Of a stretch of DNA of 64,000 nt, positions 17,430-25,047 are shown in pieces. Under the pieces are notes generated by a model. The model was given only the letters and a program-made list of their open reading frames with translations. It did no database searches and had not been told where the DNA came from. Source of the DNA: Arthrobacter sp. TMP15 (GTDB lineage Bacteria; Actinomycetota; Actinomycetes; Actinomycetales; Micrococcaceae); the NCBI RefSeq assembly GCF_039529835.1, contig NZ_CP154262.1, positions 2,976,001-3,040,000 of the forward strand. Direction: 5' to 3'. The position numbers were made by a program, and so were the translations under genes. Every line of letters starts with the position of its first letter. The first letter of the stretch is position 1.

Positions 17430-18332
17430 ATGCGCTTCGACATTGACCTTGAATTTTCCGCAGAACTTCCCGCTGAAGCCGGCAAGGAAGCCGCCGCAGT
17501 CAACGGCACTATCAAGGCTGCGGGACAGGAAATTAACATTCACACTGACAACACTTCCCTGTTCCGGCTCGGTTCCCGGAGGAATTTGGCCGTCATTAAA
17601 GAGTTGGCGCAGTCCTTGGCCAAACGCGGCATTGTTGTGAACGTTTCGGTTCCCGAGGGAACCATTGTCAGCGTGGGTGCTGTGGATGTCTCACCCCTAC
17701 AGCGCCTTCTGACCACCTCAGCCCACATCAAACCGGGCAAGTCGAACACGTGGGCAACTGTTGTCAAAGCGCAAACTACCGGCGGACTGAAAGGGCGCCT
17801 GATGCCCCCGTCAACCCCCTTCCCCTTGGTGCCTACTTTTCAGAAGTCGTACCGCATGAAAGCCACCACCACGCACTATGCACGCGGCGGCGGACGGCCC
17901 AGGCTTATTTTCGTTCGGGATAGTGAAACCTGGGATGGGCGTCCACCGAAGGAGTACAACCTCACTGAGGATTCAACTGTTATTGGCAGCGGTGCCGATG
18001 CTAATTTCATACTGCCGGAGCTGGCCCAGAAGCACGGCCGCGTAGATCATACGGACCAGGACGAATACGTCTACTTCGATGAACATGACACGTCCATCAA
18101 TCCGGGTGGGCGGATTCTGCGAACAGGGGCGAGATTACTCTTGGGACCGTGGCGGATGGTGTTCTTCCGTGAAGAATATGCGGATCATGGGCGCCCTTTC
18201 GGCGGGCGGACCGGAGGCGAGTTCTCCAGAATGCAGCGCCCACAATTTGATCCCCGAACAGGACAAATTGAGTACGACGCCGTTTCCGGGCTAGGTGATC
18301 CGCGCCGCCAAGAATATCCAGACCCTTCGTAA
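17430..18332 (+). CDS. FHA-domain protein with a novel N-terminal region
   Basis: 300 residues. The C-terminal part (about 176-247) is a forkhead-associated domain: YNLTEDSTVIGSGADANFIL, then KHGRVDHTD and INPGGRI, with LLLGPWRMVF closing the sandwich. FHA domains read phosphothreonine, usually made by PknA/PknB-type kinases. Residues 1-115 form an unassigned region with INIHTDNTSLFRLGSRR and KELAQSLAKRGIVVNVSVPEG. No transmembrane segment is seen. A strong hairpin follows. It is likely co-expressed with the 84-residue gene before it. Confidence 0.78.
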   Translation: MRFDIDLEFSAELPAEAGKEAAAVNGTIKAAGQEINIHTDNTSLFRLGSRRNLAVIKELAQSLAKRGIVVNVSVPEGTIVSVGAVDVSPLQRLLTTSAHIKPGKSNTWATVVKAQTTGGLKGRLMPPSTPFPLVPTFQKSYRMKATTTHYARGGGRPRLIFVRDSETWDGRPPKEYNLTEDSTVIGSGADANFILPELAQKHGRVDHTDQDEYVYFDEHDTSINPGGRILRTGARLLLGPWRMVFFREEYADHGRPFGGRTGGEFSRMQRPQFDPRTGQIEYDAVSGLGDPRRQEYPDPS

Positions 18333-18386
18333 CGGCAGTCAATAACGGCCACAGAAACAACGGCTACCCGTAACCAACCATAAGAC

Positions 18387-18425
18387 TTGGCAGCTGTGCA
18401 GATCCCCCATCTGCGCAGCTGCCAA
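18387..18425. terminator. Bidirectional rho-independent terminator
   Basis: A 17-bp stem, TTGGCAGCTGTGCAGAT against ATCTGCGCAGCTGCCAA with one G-T pair, closes a CCCCC loop and is followed by CTTTTT on the plus strand. It lies between the convergent FHA and MFS genes. Confidence 0.85.
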
Positions 18426-18429
18426 CTTT

Positions 18430-20061
18430 TTAGCTTGTTGCCAACTTATCCTCAACGGTGTCCTCATCCAGCCCCCGAGCGGGATCGGAGCCCCCTTCAC
18501 CCTTCCCCAGTGACAGCGTGGCAAAAAGGCCCAAGGTAAGAAACCCTGCGGCGAAGTATGCGGAGTATTTTGTTCCATTGGAAAAGGCTGTCCGTGCCGC
18601 GTCCGCAACGCCTTGGGTGGCAGGATCTTTAGCAAAGCCTGTAATAGCGGCGCCGGAACTTTCCACGACTGCGGTGACGATCTTTGACTTGGCAGCTTCA
18701 GGAATATTTTGCTCATCCAGCGCATGTGACAGCTGGAGCGTGGACGTTGAGAATAAAACAGTTCCCAGGATAGCTATGCCGAGTGCAGAACCAACTTGTC
18801 TGGCGGTGCTTTGGGTTCCAGAGGCTTGGCCGCTTTTGAGCTGCGGGACGTCTTTGAGCACCACGCCAGTCAATTGTGCCGTTGCCAGCCCAACGCCAAG
18901 TCCGTAGACGAAAAGGAATGGCACAAGGGCTCCCCACGGAGTGGTGGAGCTGATCACCAGGCCAAGGAATGCCACCCCGAGAATCTCCATAGCAATACCC
19001 ACCCGGACAATTGTCACTGCCTGGATCTTGTTCCCAAAGGCGCCCGCAAATCCGCTGGCAGCAAACGATCCTGCGGCCAGAGGTAGTAAGAGCAGCCCGG
19101 TCTGTAGTGCCGAGTAGCCCAACACGTTCTGTAACCAAATGGGCAGTGACAAGATGATTCCAAACTCGCCCAAGCTCACAATCATGGCCGCAATGTTGCC
19201 ATTGCGAAACGAAGGGATGGAAAACAGGCTGAAGTCCAGCATGGTGCTTGCCCCGCGCCGTGCACGGGCGCGACCCAAAGTGATAAAAAGAGCAACCGAG
19301 AGGATGCTAACGGTGAAGGCCACAGGCACGGCAGAGAGCCGAAATGGCCAATCCCATGCACCCAGCTTGAAAGGCTTGTTCACCAACCACCAACCATAGT
19401 TGCGACCCTCAATGAGTCCGAATACTAGGGTTGCGCTGGCCAACATTGAGAGCACTGCACCGCTGAAGTCGAGGCGCTTGGCAGAATCCGTGTCCCGTGA
19501 CTCATCGACGGCCAGCAGAGTGCCTACAACAATGATGATGCCCAGGGGAATATTGATACCAAATGCCCATCGCCATGAATATGACGTGGTCAGCCAGCCT
19601 CCTAAGAGCGGTCCAACGGCTGACATGCCACCTATCGTGGATCCCCAGACCGCAAAAGCCAACGCTCGTTCCTTGCCACGAAACGTGGAGTTGATGATTG
19701 AGAGTGTGGTGGGAAGAACCATAGCCCCACCTATGCCCTGCAAAATCCTGGACCCAATGAGTAAATCGGCGCTTTGACTGGTAGCAGCCAGGACTGATGC
19801 CACCGCAAAGATGCTCACTCCGAGCAGAAGCAGCCGCCGGCGGCCGAACCGGTCCGCAAGAACACCAAAAACCAACAAGAGTGCGGCGAAAACGAGGGTG
19901 TACGACTCTTGAATCCATTGAACCTGAGTGGAGGAGGCGCCAAGATCCTCCACGATCGAGGGAATGGCAACGTTGACAATGGTGGAATCAACAATGATCA
20001 AGGAGACGGCGAGACTGATGAAGATCAGACCAAGCCATTTTCTTTTAGCACTATGGCGCAT
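18430..20061 (-). CDS. MFS drug:proton antiporter, DHA2 (EmrB/QacA) family
   Basis: 543 residues with about 14 predicted membrane helices. Family marks are visible: FISLAVSLIIVDSTIVNVAIPSI in TM1 (motif D-type), LADRFGRRRLLLLG after TM2 (motif A) and GSRILQGIGGAMVLPTTLS (motif B/C region). DHA2 pumps export quaternary ammonium compounds, dyes or antibiotics. A cytoplasmic tail (about 515-543) is acidic. There is no adjacent TetR or MarR regulator; the helix-turn-helix gene next door faces the alcohol dehydrogenase. Confidence 0.87.
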   Translation of the reverse strand: MRHSAKRKWLGLIFISLAVSLIIVDSTIVNVAIPSIVEDLGASSTQVQWIQESYTLVFAALLLVFGVLADRFGRRRLLLLGVSIFAVASVLAATSQSADLLIGSRILQGIGGAMVLPTTLSIINSTFRGKERALAFAVWGSTIGGMSAVGPLLGGWLTTSYSWRWAFGINIPLGIIIVVGTLLAVDESRDTDSAKRLDFSGAVLSMLASATLVFGLIEGRNYGWWLVNKPFKLGAWDWPFRLSAVPVAFTVSILSVALFITLGRARARRGASTMLDFSLFSIPSFRNGNIAAMIVSLGEFGIILSLPIWLQNVLGYSALQTGLLLLPLAAGSFAASGFAGAFGNKIQAVTIVRVGIAMEILGVAFLGLVISSTTPWGALVPFLFVYGLGVGLATAQLTGVVLKDVPQLKSGQASGTQSTARQVGSALGIAILGTVLFSTSTLQLSHALDEQNIPEAAKSKIVTAVVESSGAAITGFAKDPATQGVADAARTAFSNGTKYSAYFAAGFLTLGLFATLSLGKGEGGSDPARGLDEDTVEDKLATS

Positions 20062-20120
20062 CTAAGTCACCGATTCCTTATTCTGATCACCGAAATTACT
20101 TAGATAATCATATTACTAAC

Positions 20121-20987
20121 TCATGGAATCAACAATGCCGGCGTAGTCTCCCGCCAAGCCTCGAGGCGACGAAGCGCGTGGGCCGAGGAGCTGCCCGGCT
20201 CTGCCGTGTAAACGAACATGGAAAGTGCCCCTTCTCCCGGCAGGGAGAGTGTCTCGTAGATAAGATCCATGTCCCCGACAATCTCGTGATGAATCTTCTT
20301 CACCCCGGACTGGTGCTCGTGAAGATCATGGGCAGCCCAACGGAGGCGGAAGTCCTCCGAGGCAGTAGCCAGCTCACCGATCAGCCCGGTCAGGTCCTTA
20401 TCGTGCGGATTGCGCCCGGCCGCAACATGCAGCATGGCAACGCTGTAGCTGGCCATCTGGTCCCAGTCCACATAAAACCGTTGCGATTCCGGGTCAAGGT
20501 GGATGTAGCGAGCGTGATTTAGCGTGCCCTTGGAACCCGCGATGAGCCCGGTATACAGCGCCCTGCCCAGCGCGTTCATGGCAACAATGTCTCCTCTGCC
20601 ATTCTGGACGACGGCGGGCATTTGCGTCATCTGGTCCATGACCAGTTGGAGGGTGGCGCGGACAGCAAGTGCCGGCGAGCGCCGTCGTACTGGTTTTGGT
20701 GCTCCGCTGTGGACCCCACGGGTGAGGAGAAAAAGGTGCCGACGTTCCATCTCGTCCAAGCGCAGGGTGCGCGCAATCGCATCTAGGACAGCGTCTGAGG
20801 CCCCAACGGCATTTCCGCGTTCCAACCGGGTGTACCAACTGAGGCTAACTCCCGCCAGAGCAGCGAGTTCTTCTCGGCGCAGCCCAGTTACACGGCGCTT
20901 ACCACCTGCAGGCAGCCCGTAATCCTCTGGTTGGATCTTCGCGCGGCGAGAGGTCAAAAACTCGCGCAGCTCTGTTTTGTTATCCAT
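20121..20987 (-). CDS. Helix-turn-helix regulator with MmyB-like ligand-binding domain
   Basis: 288 residues from the ATG at 20987; an alternative ATG 30 bp upstream adds 10 residues, and neither has a strong ribosome site. The N terminus is an XRE-type helix-turn-helix (GLRREELAALAGVSLSWYTRLERG). The C-terminal 190 residues match the PAS-like MmyB/MLTR ligand-binding domain (VQNGRGDIVAMNALGRALY, WDQMASYSVAMLHVAAGRNP). Such regulators often sit divergent from a redox enzyme gene they control. Here the zinc alcohol dehydrogenase starts 170 bp away in the opposite direction. Confidence 0.85.
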   Translation of the reverse strand: MDNKTELREFLTSRRAKIQPEDYGLPAGGKRRVTGLRREELAALAGVSLSWYTRLERGNAVGASDAVLDAIARTLRLDEMERRHLFLLTRGVHSGAPKPVRRRSPALAVRATLQLVMDQMTQMPAVVQNGRGDIVAMNALGRALYTGLIAGSKGTLNHARYIHLDPESQRFYVDWDQMASYSVAMLHVAAGRNPHDKDLTGLIGELATASEDFRLRWAAHDLHEHQSGVKKIHHEIVGDMDLIYETLSLPGEGALSMFVYTAEPGSSSAHALRRLEAWRETTPALLIP

Positions 20988-21157
20988 GGATATGACTCTA
21001 CGGCCAGTACCGCTCAAGAGGCAGTCATTGCCAATGCCCCCATCAAGGCGAACTCCCCCGCAGCCAAAAAACCGCTCAAATTACCGCCCCGCCACGGTAG
21101 CGTCGAGAACACAACGCGCCTTGGGGCGCCACTAATACACAACACTTCGGAGATGTT

Positions 21158-22198
21158 ATGACTACCGCACGCGCTTACGCTGCTACCTCCCCCACCGAAC
21201 AGCTTGTTGCCACGAGCATTGAACGCCGTGACGTGGGACCGCACGATGTCCTGATCGACATTGCCTACGCAGGAGTCTGCCACTCCGACATCCACACAGT
21301 ACGAGGCGACTGGGGTCCCATCGCTTACCCGCAGGTAGTGGGCCATGAAATTGTTGGCACCGTCTCCGCTATAGGCTCAGATGTCAGCCGCCACGCGATG
21401 GGAGATCGGGTGGGCGTGGGCTGCATGGTCAACTCCTGCCGCGAATGCGTCAACTGCTTGGCGGGCATGGAGAACTACTGCCTCAAGGGCAACACAGGCA
21501 CCTATGCCGCCACTGATCGCGATGGCACCATCACACAGGGCGGCTATGCCACCAATATTGTGGTCAACGAGGACTTCGTGCTCAGCGTCCCGGAGAGCAT
21601 CCCTTACCAAGCAGCAGCTCCCTTGCTCTGCGCCGGCATCACTACCTACTCACCATTGGCCCACTGGAATGCTGGCCCGGGCAAGAAGGTTGCTGTGGTT
21701 GGCATGGGCGGGCTTGGGCATATGGCCGTCAAGATCGCCCACGCCATGGGCGCTGAAGTCACCGTGCTGTCCCAGTCGCTGAGCAAGCGAGAAGATGGAC
21801 TCCGCTTCGGTGCTGACCACTACTACGCAACCAGCGAAAAAGGCACCTTTGCGGAACTCAAGAGCACCTTTGACCTCATCATCAATACCGTCAGCGCTCC
21901 GGTAGACCTGGGTGCTTATGTGTCCCTGCTCCGCCTTGACGGCACTATGGTGAACGTTGGCGCACCGGCAGAGCCGCTGCCGATCTCTGTCTTCTCCCTT
22001 ATGGGTAACCGCCGCTCCTTCGCCGCGTCAGGGATTGGTAGCGTGGCCGAGACGCAGGAAATGTTGGATTTCTGCGCCGCACACAACATCGCTCCTGAGA
22101 TTGAACTAATCGACGCCTCCGAGATCAACGAAGCCTACGAGCGGATTCTTCGCTCAGATGTTCGCTACCGATTCGTCATCGACGCCGCAACTATCTAA
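21158..22198 (+). CDS. Zinc-dependent alcohol/aldehyde dehydrogenase (YahK/CAD-type)
   Basis: 346 residues from ATG with GGAG 7 nt before. The medium-chain dehydrogenase marks are all present: catalytic zinc Cys in GVCHSDIHTVRGDWG, GHE in VVGHEIVG, four structural-zinc cysteines in GCMVNSCRECVNCLAGMENYC, and cofactor loop VVGMGGLGHMAVK. The SLSKREDGLRFGAD segment after it suggests NADPH preference, as in YahK-type aldehyde reductases. The likely role is reduction of aldehydes. Expression is probably controlled by the divergent MmyB-type regulator. Confidence 0.87.
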   Translation: MTTARAYAATSPTEQLVATSIERRDVGPHDVLIDIAYAGVCHSDIHTVRGDWGPIAYPQVVGHEIVGTVSAIGSDVSRHAMGDRVGVGCMVNSCRECVNCLAGMENYCLKGNTGTYAATDRDGTITQGGYATNIVVNEDFVLSVPESIPYQAAAPLLCAGITTYSPLAHWNAGPGKKVAVVGMGGLGHMAVKIAHAMGAEVTVLSQSLSKREDGLRFGADHYYATSEKGTFAELKSTFDLIINTVSAPVDLGAYVSLLRLDGTMVNVGAPAEPLPISVFSLMGNRRSFAASGIGSVAETQEMLDFCAAHNIAPEIELIDASEINEAYERILRSDVRYRFVIDAATI

Positions 22199-22239
22199 GC
22201 AACGCTGAAGCGCTGCACCCGGAAGTTCAAGCGGGCGCG

Positions 22240-22283
22240 TCGGCAACGGTACAAAGTGGCCTCCCTCTTTGTACCGTTGCCGA
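22240..22283 (+). terminator. Perfect 17-bp hairpin after the alcohol dehydrogenase
   Basis: TCGGCAACGGTACAAAG pairs exactly with CTTTGTACCGTTGCCGA around a 10-nt loop, 41 bp after the dehydrogenase stop. There is no T tract on either strand, so it may end transcription imperfectly or protect the 3' end. Confidence 0.65.
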
Positions 22284-22446
22284 CTGAAGCCTCAATTGGA
22301 ACACTACCGGGCTTGGACTGCTACCGGGCTGGGGCGTCCTCCTTAGTGCAAAGCCAGACCCAGATTATTCTCTTAGCTGCAGCCACTCATCCGACCCACA
22401 GAGTGGGTCATGCTGGCCGCCGGCAGTTTCTTCCACACCACATCGT

Positions 22447-22560
22447 TGCAGGTTCATCGCAGTCAAAGACGTAGAGCGGCAGTGCACGAATTTCAACGCG
22501 ACAGTCAGCCGGGAAGAGCTCCATCGCCTTGAGCGCGATTTTGCGAGCAAAGGAGAGCCT
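22447..22560 (-). pseudogene. Possible fragment of an NADPH-dependent FMN reductase
   Basis: On the minus strand SFARKIALKAMELFPADC followed by VEIRALPLYVFDCDEP resembles the N-terminal part of flavodoxin-like FMN reductases, where GSLR..SF.R.IA.AA.EL is followed by an LPLY(D/N).D motif. No usable start, no remaining domain and no downstream continuation were found. The flanks 22284-22446 and 22561-22842 show no other gene, so the whole 0.55-kb stretch looks decayed. The match is short, so the assignment is tentative. Confidence 0.35.
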
Positions 22561-22842
22561 CAGCCCTATCCACGATGGACAGCGGTAACAGCAAGGCAAC
22601 AATGGCGCACGGGAACCAAGCCCGCGATGGAGCATGGAGCCATGGCCCTCTTCCAATCGGTGCGCGACGACGACCAGCAAACAGGAACTTCAATGAGCCC
22701 TAAGGACAAGCCCCAGCGCTCCTGGTGTCTGGAAGCACGCAAAGTCTCCATCGGCGTCGAGCTCGGCGCCTCTGCCGGTACGTTTACATACTCCTAGTCT
22801 CCGAAACTAAGTGCTGTACCGCGCGGCGCCGCCTCCATAGGC

Positions 22843-23277
22843 TTAGTCTTCCATTTCAGCAAGTAGCTCCGTGCAGCTAATGACGGTGCCGTTCATATCC
22901 AGCGTGGCGCTCTGGTCTTCGACGAGGAATTCGCGGATCACTCGGCATTCGGTGAGACCCCCGAGGGCAGAGATGGCTTCATTCTTAAGTTTCACGTGCA
23001 AAATACTGCCCTGCCAATTTGCGTCACCGTCCAGAGCGGCTCCGATCGCGGTGGCAATGCCATCCTTGGTGTTGCCGTTACTCACCAATTTATCCTCTGC
23101 CGCCGCATTGGCAGTGTTGCCAGGGTTGCCAGGCTTGGTGGGAACTAAGGGCGGCGCCACACTCGTGAGGTCTTCTTGTTGCGGCTCTGAATCGGATGCG
23201 CTGCTGCATCCAACTGCGCTGCCGGTCAGGAGCAGAACACAGCCAAGCGCCATCAAGTACTTAACAAAGACCTTCAT
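22843..23277 (-). CDS. Small secreted lipoprotein of unknown function
   Basis: 144 residues when started at ATG 23277, which has GGGAG 5 nt upstream. A signal peptide (KYLMALGCVLLLTG) leads to a lipobox SAVGCSS with Cys at about residue 24. After a Pro/Gly/Asn linker, the domain from about 65 on contains WQGSILHVKLKNEAISALGGLTECRVIREFLVEDQSA, with one further Cys near the end (TVISCTELL). The two mature-domain cysteines could form a disulfide. The function is not recognised. It is monocistronic or the last gene of a minus-strand unit. Confidence 0.65.
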   Translation of the reverse strand: MKVFVKYLMALGCVLLLTGSAVGCSSASDSEPQQEDLTSVAPPLVPTKPGNPGNTANAAAEDKLVSNGNTKDGIATAIGAALDGDANWQGSILHVKLKNEAISALGGLTECRVIREFLVEDQSATLDMNGTVISCTELLAEMED

Positions 23278-23407
23278 CGCTGCTCCCAAGGTAGTCATCA
23301 CCAAACAAGCGCGGACCGTTGCGCCCGTATCACCCTGACCATAGCAGGGCTGCTGGAACTAAAGTTGAGCGATTCTGCCATGACCAAACAACTCACCTCG
23401 GCGCGGG

Positions 23408-23596
23408 CTAGTCCCCCGCTCCTTCGGCACAGGTTACATAGGTGCCCTGAGTCCCGGAAGGAGCCGCGTTGGTTGTGACATATGAACCAGCACGGCTTGG
23501 TTGTGGTGCTGCTGTGCTCACATAGGTGCCCGTCACTTGATCCGTGCGAGGCGCACTGGTAGTCACATACCCTCCCCGATGACTGCGCATGGTCAT
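23408..23596 (-). CDS. YVTT-repeat microprotein behind a Fur-type regulator
   Basis: 62 residues if started at ATG 23596 (MTMRSHRG). The body is four near-copies of a 14-15-residue unit: GGYVTTSAP, GTYVSTAAP, GSYVTTNAAP and GTYVTCAEG. The first begins at residue 8 and the last ends at the C terminus with the only cysteine. No ribosome site precedes the ATG, so it may be leaderless or start upstream. The frame is open further upstream, but that part has mixed composition. It is on the same strand as, and 220 bp downstream of, the Fur-family gene. No family or function is recognised. Confidence 0.55.
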   Translation of the reverse strand: MTMRSHRGGYVTTSAPRTDQVTGTYVSTAAPQPSRAGSYVTTNAAPSGTQGTYVTCAEGAGD

Positions 23597-23816
23597 TTTT
23601 GAATTTTTATCAGCGGCAAATGACTCTGTTGTGTCGGCCTGGTCGGCCACCAGGAAACGAATGAGTGGGTGACGCAATGAAATGAAAGAAGTCTTCAAGA
23701 AAGTTCCTTTGGAAATGATGGGATGAGGGCGCAACAAAGCACGCCACGTTGAATGGTGGGGCCAAGGCAGCATGAAGTAACTACTGCCAGGAAAGATTCG
23801 TCGCTAGGGCAACGGT

Positions 23817-24260
23817 CTATGGGGCGTCGATGCCCAGTTGGCACTTGGAGCACAGGCCCCAAAAAGTGATCTCCGCCGACTGGATGGCGAAGCCATTCAC
23901 GTTCGACGGCGTGAGGCACGGACTTGCGCCAATGACACAATCCACATCCTCTACGCTCTTGCAGTTCAGGCAAACCACGTGATGGTGGTTGTCCCCTACC
24001 CGTGCCTCGTAGAGTGCTGATGAGCCCGCCGGTTCGATCTTTCGGACTAAACCGGCCGTAACTAGTGCCGCTAAAACGCCGTAAACAGCCTGCACGGAAG
24101 TTTTAGGCAATGAAGTGACAATGTTCGAAAAAACCGAATCTGCATCCAGGTGCCCCCGACCGGTGAGAACAGCAAGAACAGCAACCCGGGGGGCTGTCAC
24201 TTTCAGTTGAGCTGACCTAAGCCTGCCTTCCAGAATTTCTTGTGTTTCATGTTTGGCCAT
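23817..24260 (-). CDS. Fur-family transcriptional regulator (FurA/PerR-like)
   Basis: 147 residues. The N-terminal winged helix contains LKVTAPRVAVLAVL and KTSVQAVYGVLAALVTAGLVRKIEPA. The dimerisation half has the metal-binding stretch GDNHHHVVCLNCKSVEDVDC and a second Cys pair in GLCSKC. This layout fits FurA/PerR-type proteins that sense peroxide or iron. In relatives the gene often precedes a catalase gene; none follows here. A perfect 13-bp inverted repeat sits just upstream of the start and suggests autoregulation. Confidence 0.87.
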   Translation of the reverse strand: MAKHETQEILEGRLRSAQLKVTAPRVAVLAVLTGRGHLDADSVFSNIVTSLPKTSVQAVYGVLAALVTAGLVRKIEPAGSSALYEARVGDNHHHVVCLNCKSVEDVDCVIGASPCLTPSNVNGFAIQSAEITFWGLCSKCQLGIDAP

Positions 24261-24272
24261 AACCCAATACTA

Positions 24273-24303
24273 GCAGTTGTTTTGAATTACTCAAAACAAC
24301 TGC
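24273..24303. promoter_or_regulatory. Perfect 13-bp inverted repeat, probable Fur-family operator
   Basis: GCAGTTGTTTTGA, a 5-bp spacer ATTAC, then TCAAAACAACTGC: both 13-bp arms match without error. The repeat begins 12 bp upstream of the regulator start codon and lies in the gap to the divergent methyltransferase gene. It is AT-rich in the middle, as Fur-family boxes are. Its position would block the regulator promoter, so autorepression is inferred. Confidence 0.75.
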
Positions 24304-24387
24304 ATGTATCTTTAGCGAATCCCTAATCCTGTCCTCCAGATGGCGACCAGGCGGCGCAGACAGAATTCTGGCATATACGCTGGCACC

Positions 24388-25014
24388 ATGACAGCCATCT
24401 TTGATGAAAATTACTGGAACGATCGGTACTCCAAGCATGAAAGGGTTTGGAGCGGGAACCCCAACCCGCAACTACTGGCAGAAACTTCAGGCTTAGCGCC
24501 AAGGACTGCGCTTGATGCGGGCTGCGGCGAAGGTGCAGACTCTATCTGGCTTGCCGAGCATGGCTGGCACGTCACAGGTGTGGATATTTCCACTGCGGCC
24601 TTGGAGAAGGCTGCTGCGCACGCAGCAACTCACTTACTTTCTGGTTCCATTACGTGGGAGCACCATGACTTTTTTACGTGGTCGCCTACATCAGCTGCCT
24701 TCGACTTGGTGTCGGCGCAGTTCATGCACCTACCCAAAGCCAGCCGGGATCCCATATTTTCCCGGCTGGCCGACGCCGTCACAACTGGCGGGACGCTGCT
24801 GATCGTGGGGCACTCGCCGTCGGACGCTGACGCCGGCTTCCACCAACACTTTGGGACAGACTTATTTTTCACGGCCGAGCAGTTAGCCGCCGCTTTGGAT
24901 CCAGAGGCTTGGGAAATTGTGACCACAGATTCCCGTCCCAGAAAGACCTCGGGGCGCGATGGTGAGTCCATCATCATCCACGATGAGGTTCTGCGGGCTC
25001 GCAGGAATAGCTGA
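24388..25014 (+). CDS. Class I SAM-dependent methyltransferase
   Basis: 208 residues from the ATG at 24388; the open frame begins earlier without a site. The sequence opens MTAIFDENYWNDRYSKHERVWSGNPN, then motif I LDAGCGEGADSIWLAEHGWHVTGVDIS, an HDFFTW acidic loop, FDLVSAQFMHLP and GTLLIVGHSP. This is the TehB/UbiG-like plan for methylating a small molecule. The N-terminal WNDRY..VWSG segment is shared with thiopurine and tellurite methyltransferase relatives, but the substrate is not defined. The gene faces away from the Fur gene and shares its operator region. Confidence 0.82.
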   Translation: MTAIFDENYWNDRYSKHERVWSGNPNPQLLAETSGLAPRTALDAGCGEGADSIWLAEHGWHVTGVDISTAALEKAAAHAATHLLSGSITWEHHDFFTWSPTSAAFDLVSAQFMHLPKASRDPIFSRLADAVTTGGTLLIVGHSPSDADAGFHQHFGTDLFFTAEQLAAALDPEAWEIVTTDSRPRKTSGRDGESIIIHDEVLRARRNS

Positions 25015-25047
25015 ACAGTCAGCGTTTCCGCCGTCGAGCTATCTCAC

